Shown in pieces: positions 5,696-9,622 of a stretch of 9,622 bases of DNA. The DNA is from an uncultured Eubacteriales bacterium (GTDB lineage: Bacteria; Bacillota; Clostridia; Oscillospirales; CAG-272). Location: the NCBI GenBank assembly GCA_900556615.1, contig USPP01000035.1, positions 1-9,622 on the forward strand. The letters run 5' to 3'. Within the stretch, counting starts at the first letter, position 1. The number at the start of each line of letters is the position of its first letter. The notes under the pieces were generated by a model, which saw only the letters and a program-made list of their open reading frames with translations, did no database searches and was not told the origin of the DNA. Both the position numbers and the translations under genes were made by a program.

Positions 5696-8107
5696 CTATA
5701 CTTCGGATATTCTTATCGCGGAAACCGTCATATCATCACTTCTGCGATTATTCGATTTCGCGGCTTCCAGAATAATCGCCGCTATATCCTCAAGACCGCA
5801 GTCGGGATCAATCCCGGAGGAAAGAAGATCGGCAAGCCAAATGCCGTCCTCAAAGCTCTGCGATATTCCGTCGCTTATCATGATAATGAGATCCCCTGCC
5901 CGAAGCTCAAATCTGATTTCCTCAGCGGTTATTTCCCTTGTTATTCCTATAGGAAGGGAATTAGAAGCAATTTTAAACAGCTTTTTATCTCTTATGATAT
6001 AAGACGCTGCCGCACCGCTCTTAATAAAACCGGCGGAAGCGGTTAAAAGATCAATCTCCAGCAGATCCACGGTAGCAAAGCATTCAAGATTCTTGTTTCT
6101 TATAAAATTATTGAGCATTTTCAGAACAATACTTTTTTTATTGCCGGCAGAGAGCATCTTTTCCAGGAAAATGCAGGTGATACGGGAGGTTATCGCCGCA
6201 TCTCTGCCGCTTCCCATTCCGTCACTGATCAAAGAATAGAAATAGTCCTCTTTATTGCTGAAGCAGGCGACGCTGTCACCGTTTACCGTTTCGTTATCTT
6301 TTTTTAGAGATGCCCGGGCGCTTTCCACCGATATCACCCTTGCCGACGATGAAGTCATCGTCACATAATCGTCATCCATGCTGAATTCTGGAACCGTCAG
6401 CTTTATTCCACAGGCTTTTTCAAATTCGCGGCACATTTCTCCGGAGGAAAGACTTACATTGGAAATATCGACGCCTCCCGCCGCAATGGTTTTTCTGCGT
6501 TTTCCAAAAACCGCTATCCCCGCGGCAAAAAGGTTCATGTCATGCGCTGCACGCCTTACCTTTTCGGTAAGCTCCCTGTCGCAGCTGTATTCTTCCGCCG
6601 CATCGGAGCAGGAGCTTTCAAGCAGCTTTGCCATCGCTTCATAGTCAAGGGCAAATACCTCGGTTTTATTCTCTTTCGCCGCCGCTTCAAGCATACGCGC
6701 ATGAGAAAGATTCAGCTCTGAAATCGCTTTGAGAGCATTCGGGCAGCGTTTAAAAAAGTCGTCGGGAATATATTCCGAATCGGCACATCCGTTTTTCGCC
6801 ACAGCGTTTGCCAGCTTGTTCATAATATCGGCTGTTCTTTCATATTCCCTCCCCCAGCAAATCGTGCTCATTCTGCATTTCTCACAGTATTTTTTAAAGG
6901 ACTTTTCGCAAAGCACCCGCACTTCATATATACCGGGCTCAGTGATTCTGTTTGAAAGTGTATAGAATACCGACGACAGTGAGGAAAGCGCGTCGGAAAG
7001 CGATTCCATTCGACGTTCCGTATCGGTTCCTCGTTTTCCCTCTGCAAGCACTCTGCTTACAGCGGTATTGTTTATAGCCGTTTCTCCACCCGAAAGAGCG
7101 AACAAAGGATATAGCTTAGGAAGCAGACCAAGCTTCGCTACCGGAGCGAAAAGCGCCGCTCCCCAAAGTATATCGGGTATCGTGCCTCCGAAAGAAGAAA
7201 GCCCCTGCGTCACCATTGAGAAGGCAGCACCCGATCCGCAAAAAGCAAACATCGAAAGCAAAATTCCCGTATGTCTGAGCGTACCGGCAATCACTCCCGC
7301 AATTCCAAGCATAGGTGAAAGCTCCGCACCACAAGCAAGACCGCAGATCATCCCTACAATTCCTCCCCGGAAAGCTCCGCCCGAAAATGCCGTACACAAT
7401 GTCAGAAACACAGATACAATTACCGCCGGAGAAAAGCCTGCAAGACCTCCTCCAAACAGGGTAAGACCGGCAAGGGAAAGCACCAGCGTAAACATCATGG
7501 CAAGCACTCCTGCATCGTGTCGCATTCCCGATATCTCCGGTTTGCCGCTCACTCCGCCGTACAGAAAGGTAACTGCCGGCGTCAGCGCAATGAGAAATAA
7601 CGCGGAATAGAGGCAAGATTTTTCAAATCCGCCGTCAAATATACCGTACAGTCCGGATATAAATCCGGCGGAAGCTGCCGTCGCAAGCCGAATCGCTTCC
7701 GGTTCCCTGAAGCTGACTCTGTTCTTTCCCCTTCTCAATCCCAATACCCGGCAAAGCAAAATTCTCATAATAAGCACTGCCGAGTAAGTAACAATATTTA
7801 TGAGCATAGTTTCTTTTCGGGTAAAAGCAGACACGATAAGACCTGTAAATATCCACGGAATATTTGTCTCCGAAGCACAAAGCAGCGCCGTTCCGAACGG
7901 TCTTATCCCTTCCTGAAGCCTTGCACAGGCAAACAGAAACGATGTCAGTCCGAAAAGTATGCCTCTCGCCATCAGGACGGATTCCTTTTTCAGACTGATT
8001 TTCCCGCTGCGTCCCCCATTTATGTATTTTCCAATATAGCCGCCAAGAAGCTTTTCCGCACGTCCTGCCGCTCCTTTCAGCTTTTCTCTGATTTCGGTTT
8101 CCTGCAT
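5696..8107 (-). CDS. spoIIE: Stage II sporulation protein E, membrane-bound PP2C-type phosphatase
   Basis: SpoIIE dephosphorylates the anti-anti-sigma factor SpoIIAA at the polar septum, which frees sigma-F in the forespore; it also interacts with the division machinery. The start at 8107 gives 803 residues, close to the 827 of B. subtilis. It is preferred to an upstream ATG (8173) because AAGGAAGGAA is well spaced and the extra 22 residues look unlike the family. The N-terminal part, about residues 45-330, is a run of hydrophobic helices. A central region rich in charged residues and containing Cys-x2-Cys (EKCRMSTIC) follows. The C-terminal PP2C domain has SDGMGSG (Asp629), SDG (Asp746) and SDDMTV (Asp792), the manganese-binding acidic residues. 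Nothing key is missing. A Spo0A-like box upstream fits sporulation control. It ends at the shared terminator. Confidence 0.96.
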   Translation of the reverse strand: MQETEIREKLKGAAGRAEKLLGGYIGKYINGGRSGKISLKKESVLMARGILFGLTSFLFACARLQEGIRPFGTALLCASETNIPWIFTGLIVSAFTRKETMLINIVTYSAVLIMRILLCRVLGLRRGKNRVSFREPEAIRLATAASAGFISGLYGIFDGGFEKSCLYSALFLIALTPAVTFLYGGVSGKPEISGMRHDAGVLAMMFTLVLSLAGLTLFGGGLAGFSPAVIVSVFLTLCTAFSGGAFRGGIVGMICGLACGAELSPMLGIAGVIAGTLRHTGILLSMFAFCGSGAAFSMVTQGLSSFGGTIPDILWGAALFAPVAKLGLLPKLYPLFALSGGETAINNTAVSRVLAEGKRGTDTERRMESLSDALSSLSSVFYTLSNRITEPGIYEVRVLCEKSFKKYCEKCRMSTICWGREYERTADIMNKLANAVAKNGCADSEYIPDDFFKRCPNALKAISELNLSHARMLEAAAKENKTEVFALDYEAMAKLLESSCSDAAEEYSCDRELTEKVRRAAHDMNLFAAGIAVFGKRRKTIAAGGVDISNVSLSSGEMCREFEKACGIKLTVPEFSMDDDYVTMTSSSARVISVESARASLKKDNETVNGDSVACFSNKEDYFYSLISDGMGSGRDAAITSRITCIFLEKMLSAGNKKSIVLKMLNNFIRNKNLECFATVDLLEIDLLTASAGFIKSGAAASYIIRDKKLFKIASNSLPIGITREITAEEIRFELRAGDLIIMISDGISQSFEDGIWLADLLSSGIDPDCGLEDIAAIILEAAKSNNRRSDDMTVSAIRISEV

Positions 8108-8145
8108 TTTTTTGATTCCTTCCTTCGCTGTAATTCTACAGATAT

Positions 8146-8179
8146 ATTTTAATACAAACCCTCTGCACAGCATGTCGAA
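8146..8179 (-). promoter_or_regulatory. Candidate Spo0A box and -10 element of spoIIE
   Basis: TGTCGAA at 8173-8179 (TTCGACA in the spoIIE direction) equals the core Spo0A box. On the minus strand, TAAAAT (8146-8151) lies 21 bp downstream of the box and is a plausible -10, giving a start near 8139 and a short leader. There is no good -35, as in Spo0A-activated sigma-A promoters such as B. subtilis spoIIG and spoIIE, which have unusually wide spacing. A seven-base match alone can be chance, so the assignment is moderate. Confidence 0.5.
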
Positions 8180-8292
8180 GCAAGGCGCGCGTTATATAAC
8201 GAATCAGGACGAGCTTTGCGTTTTGAAACGGCAAAGTGTGATTTCAAGCAGGAATTGTGAGGATAAGTCTCTGAAAATGAATAAGTGGGCGG

Positions 8293-8337
8293 TTAAAAGA
8301 CGAATTGTTTTTTCGGAAGCATCAATATATCGTTCAT
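8293..8337 (-). CDS. Possible 14-codon leader or micro-ORF upstream of spoIIE
   Basis: ATG at 8335-8337 opens MNDILMLPKKQFVF, followed by TAA (8293-8295). A perfect GGAGG (complement of 8348-8352) lies ten bases upstream, better than the site of several real genes here. The GGAGG is buried in the stem of the adjacent hairpin (8346-8383). I see no homology and only a weak candidate promoter for it. It could be a leader peptide, a small protein or a chance occurrence. The stretch 8174-8532 otherwise contains no gene I can support; it also holds the palindrome at 8190-8201, the hairpin, and the next promoter. Confidence 0.25.
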   Translation of the reverse strand: MNDILMLPKKQFVF

Positions 8338-8345
8338 CTTTTTGT

Positions 8346-8383
8346 GACCTCCGGCATATACTGTGTTTGCACGCCGGAGAGTC
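8346..8383 (-). promoter_or_regulatory. GC-rich hairpin masking the micro-ORF ribosome binding site
   Basis: CTCCGGC (8349-8355) pairs perfectly with GCCGGAG (8373-8379). GAC (8346-8348) pairs with GTC (8381-8383) across a one-base bulge, giving ten pairs in all. The loop contains a small GTG/CAC stem. In the minus-strand RNA, GGAGG falls within the second arm. No T-run follows on either strand, so it is not a terminator. Confidence 0.45.
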
Positions 8384-8429
8384 ATCACGGAAAAAAATGT
8401 ATTTTTATGCGTTAAAAGCTGAAATTTGA

Positions 8430-8447
8430 AAAAATGTAAACATTTTT
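8430..8447. promoter_or_regulatory. Perfect AT-rich palindrome upstream of the acyltransferase promoter
   Basis: AAAAATGT (8430-8437) and ACATTTTT (8440-8447) are perfect arms around AA. A half-related AAAATGTTT follows at 8453-8461. The position, about 23 bp before the -35 element, suits an activator site or an AT-rich UP element. No specific regulator can be named. Confidence 0.3.
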
Positions 8448-8470
8448 ATAATAAAATGTTTAAAAATATA

Positions 8471-8499
8471 TTGAATTGATACTTTTATTCTGATATAAT
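8471..8499 (+). promoter_or_regulatory. Extended -10 sigma-A promoter of the acyltransferase gene
   Basis: TTGAAT (8471-8476), a 17 bp spacer and TATAAT (8494-8499) preceded by TG (8491-8492) form a near-consensus promoter. Transcription would begin near 8506, so the mRNA leader is about 260 bases long and contains all of repeat copy 3. Confidence 0.82.
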
Positions 8500-8532
8500 A
8501 TATTTGTTATATTATATACAGTACGGTAAAAT

Positions 8533-8712
8533 TTAAGGCAATACCGCACAATGATTGTTGTGCAGTTGCGCCGCCGGATTTTTCGTCAGACAATACAAAT
8601 TGAGGAGGCAAGAGTAACGCCTCTGCCGACGAAACCTGTGAAGTAGGATGGGAAAGAGGCAAGCATATGCGCAGCAAAGGCATTTGCCGTGCACCCGGCG
8701 GTGTCGCCTTAA
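8533..8712 (+). repeat. Dispersed 180 bp intergenic repeat, copy 3
   Basis: This is the best-structured copy. Ends TTAAGGCAATACCGC (8533-8547) and the complement of 8698-8712 match at 13 of 15 positions. Further perfect pairings are GCACAA/TTGTGC (8546-8551 with 8558-8563), TTTCGTC/GACGAAA (8581-8587 with 8628-8634) and CCGCCGG/CCGGCGG (8571-8577 with 8695-8701). The last competes with the terminal pairing, so two folds are possible. It lies between the promoter at 8471 and the acyltransferase start at 8766, in the transcribed leader. The minus strand has an open frame here that I judge non-coding, because copy 1 breaks it. Confidence 0.88.
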
Positions 8713-8765
8713 ATCCGGATAATTTCAACCGGCAGACAGTGAAGCTTCAAAGAAAGGTCTTTGTT

Positions 8766-9622
8766 ATGGAAAAAAGAAAAAGAAAACTCGGAGATCGCAG
8801 CGACGGATGGAAGCTGAGAGGACTCGATCCTTATGATACGGTTTCTCCTTATATAATGGTAGAACGCTGCGACGCGCAGAATTTTTTCAACGATAAATTT
8901 GAGATAACAGCGGCAGAACAATATGTAAGAGAAAAACGCGCGCTCGGAATGAAGAATTTCGGACTGATGCATGTCATTCTTGCCGCATATATCAGAACCA
9001 TATCGCAAAAACCGTATCTCAACCGTTTTCTTTCGGGACAAAAGGTATATGCAAGAAACAGTATACAGGTCAATATGGCGGTCAAGCATGATCTGGTTGC
9101 CAGTGAAACCAATACCGTTATCAAGGTCTTTTTTGAACCGGAGGATACCTCAGAGGAGGTATACAACAAATTCTCAAAAACATATAATGATGCCTTTGCC
9201 GGAGAAGAAAACGACTTCGACGGCACTGCCCGCATTCTCAATTATATTCCCGGACTTTTAAAAAAATTCGCAGTTTGGTTTCTCAAGCTCCTTGATTATT
9301 TCGGTCTGCTTCCGAAGGCGCTTCTCAACGTCAGTCCCTTTCACGGTTCCATGTTCATAACCTCAATGGGCTCTCTCGGAATCCCTCCCATATATCACCA
9401 TCTGTATAATTTCGGAAACATTCCGGTTTTTATCGCATTCGGTGCAAAACGCCATGCGTGCGAGCTTACTCCCGACGGAGAGACTGTAAGAAGAAAATAT
9501 ATTGACTATACCGTCGTTACTGACGAACGAATCTGCGACGGCTTTGCCTACGCCTCCGCTTTTAAGGTTTTTCGCCGCTTTCTTGCGAATCCCTGGTTGC
9601 TTGATAATCCCCCGGAAGAGGT
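8766..9622 (+). CDS. Stand-alone 2-oxo acid dehydrogenase E2-like acyltransferase domain (partial)
   Basis: At least 285 codons are open to the window edge; the 3' end is missing. The sequence resembles the catalytic domain of dihydrolipoyl acyltransferases and chloramphenicol acetyltransferase. The clues are a KHDLVASETNTVIKVFF segment, an NVSPFHGSMFITSMGSLGIP segment, and the near-C-terminal motif DERICDGFAYASAF (from residue 253). That motif corresponds to DHRxxDG of E2 enzymes, but Glu254 replaces the catalytic His while Asp258-Gly259 are kept. There is no lipoyl or peripheral-subunit-binding domain, and the N-terminus starts directly with a basic stretch, MEKRKRKLGDR. It is therefore not a normal E2 subunit and may use another acyl donor or have a non-catalytic role. 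AAAGG eight bases before the ATG supports the start. It has its own promoter; the neighbours give no pathway. Confidence 0.85.
   Translation, partial: MEKRKRKLGDRSDGWKLRGLDPYDTVSPYIMVERCDAQNFFNDKFEITAAEQYVREKRALGMKNFGLMHVILAAYIRTISQKPYLNRFLSGQKVYARNSIQVNMAVKHDLVASETNTVIKVFFEPEDTSEEVYNKFSKTYNDAFAGEENDFDGTARILNYIPGLLKKFAVWFLKLLDYFGLLPKALLNVSPFHGSMFITSMGSLGIPPIYHHLYNFGNIPVFIAFGAKRHACELTPDGETVRRKYIDYTVVTDERICDGFAYASAFKVFRRFLANPWLLDNPPEE

Noticed and set aside
7068..7616. Open frames on both strands across the N-terminal half of spoIIE
   Set aside because: They overlap the membrane-helix region of a clear spoIIE frame and show no domain or start signal.
8346..8383. GC-rich hairpin considered as an intrinsic terminator
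   Set aside because: No T-run follows the stem on either strand.
8112..8429. 105-codon plus-strand frame upstream of spoIIE
   Set aside because: It begins inside the spoIIE leader, has no ribosome binding site, resembles no family I know and overlaps the hairpin and 0A-box region.
8507..8728. Minus-strand open frame across repeat copy 3, similar to one across copy 2, giving shared stretches such as PPQFVLS and QQSLCGI
   Set aside because: The similarity follows from the DNA repeat itself. The frame is broken in copy 1 by a TGA and a length change, there is no ribosome binding site, and in copy 2 the frame runs on through the antisense of the isomerase gene.
8849..9261. Minus-strand and alternate plus-strand frames over the acyltransferase gene
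   Set aside because: The frame starting at 8766 is open to the window end, has a proper ribosome binding site and encodes a recognisable fold.
1..9622. CRISPR arrays, tRNA or rRNA genes, prophage or toxin-antitoxin genes
   Set aside because: No regularly spaced short repeats, no cloverleaf or rRNA-like sequence, and no integrase, transposase or toxin-like product was seen.

Overview
The window looks like chromosomal DNA of an endospore-forming member of the Firmicutes, probably a gut-type clostridial lineage. The evidence is a complete spoIIE homologue, sigma-A-type promoters, purine-rich ribosome binding sites in front of most genes, a Gram-positive style lipoprotein, AT-rich intergenic DNA and a moderate GC content. 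I cannot name a genus from the sequence alone.

Layout. Positions 62-3095 hold a minus-strand block. In transcription order it contains an ABC transporter ATPase, its membrane permease (7 bp overlap, translationally coupled), a small lipoprotein and a four-helix membrane protein. A strong promoter (TTGACT, 17 bp, TATAAT on the minus strand) precedes the ATPase. A second strong promoter fires the other way from the same 258 bp gap. It drives a two-gene operon (3354-5392) encoding a Gfo/Idh/MocA-family sugar oxidoreductase and a TIM-barrel sugar isomerase/epimerase-family protein, which ends at a strong bidirectional terminator (5629-5687). spoIIE lies convergent to it (5696-8107, minus strand), with a Spo0A-box-like site upstream. 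The right end (8766 to the edge) is the start of a plus-strand gene for a stand-alone acyltransferase domain related to 2-oxo acid dehydrogenase E2 subunits. That gene has its own near-consensus promoter.

The most unusual element is a dispersed intergenic repeat of 177-180 bp present three times in the same orientation (747-925, 5389-5565, 8533-8712). Each copy has imperfect terminal inverted repeats starting TTAA(G/A)(G/A)C, and one terminal base pair covaries between copies. Internal segments can form hairpins. It carries no convincing gene and behaves like a MITE- or REP-like element. One copy supplies the stop codon of the isomerase gene. Another sits in the transcribed leader of the acyltransferase gene. 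The third lies just upstream of the membrane-protein gene, whose 5' end also carries a 37 bp tandem duplication.

Functionally the genes look like neighbours rather than one pathway: export or envelope functions on the left, carbohydrate metabolism in the middle, sporulation and an orphan acyltransferase on the right. The region upstream of spoIIE (8174-8532) has no sizeable gene. It does hold a hairpin that would mask the ribosome binding site of a possible 14-codon ORF.
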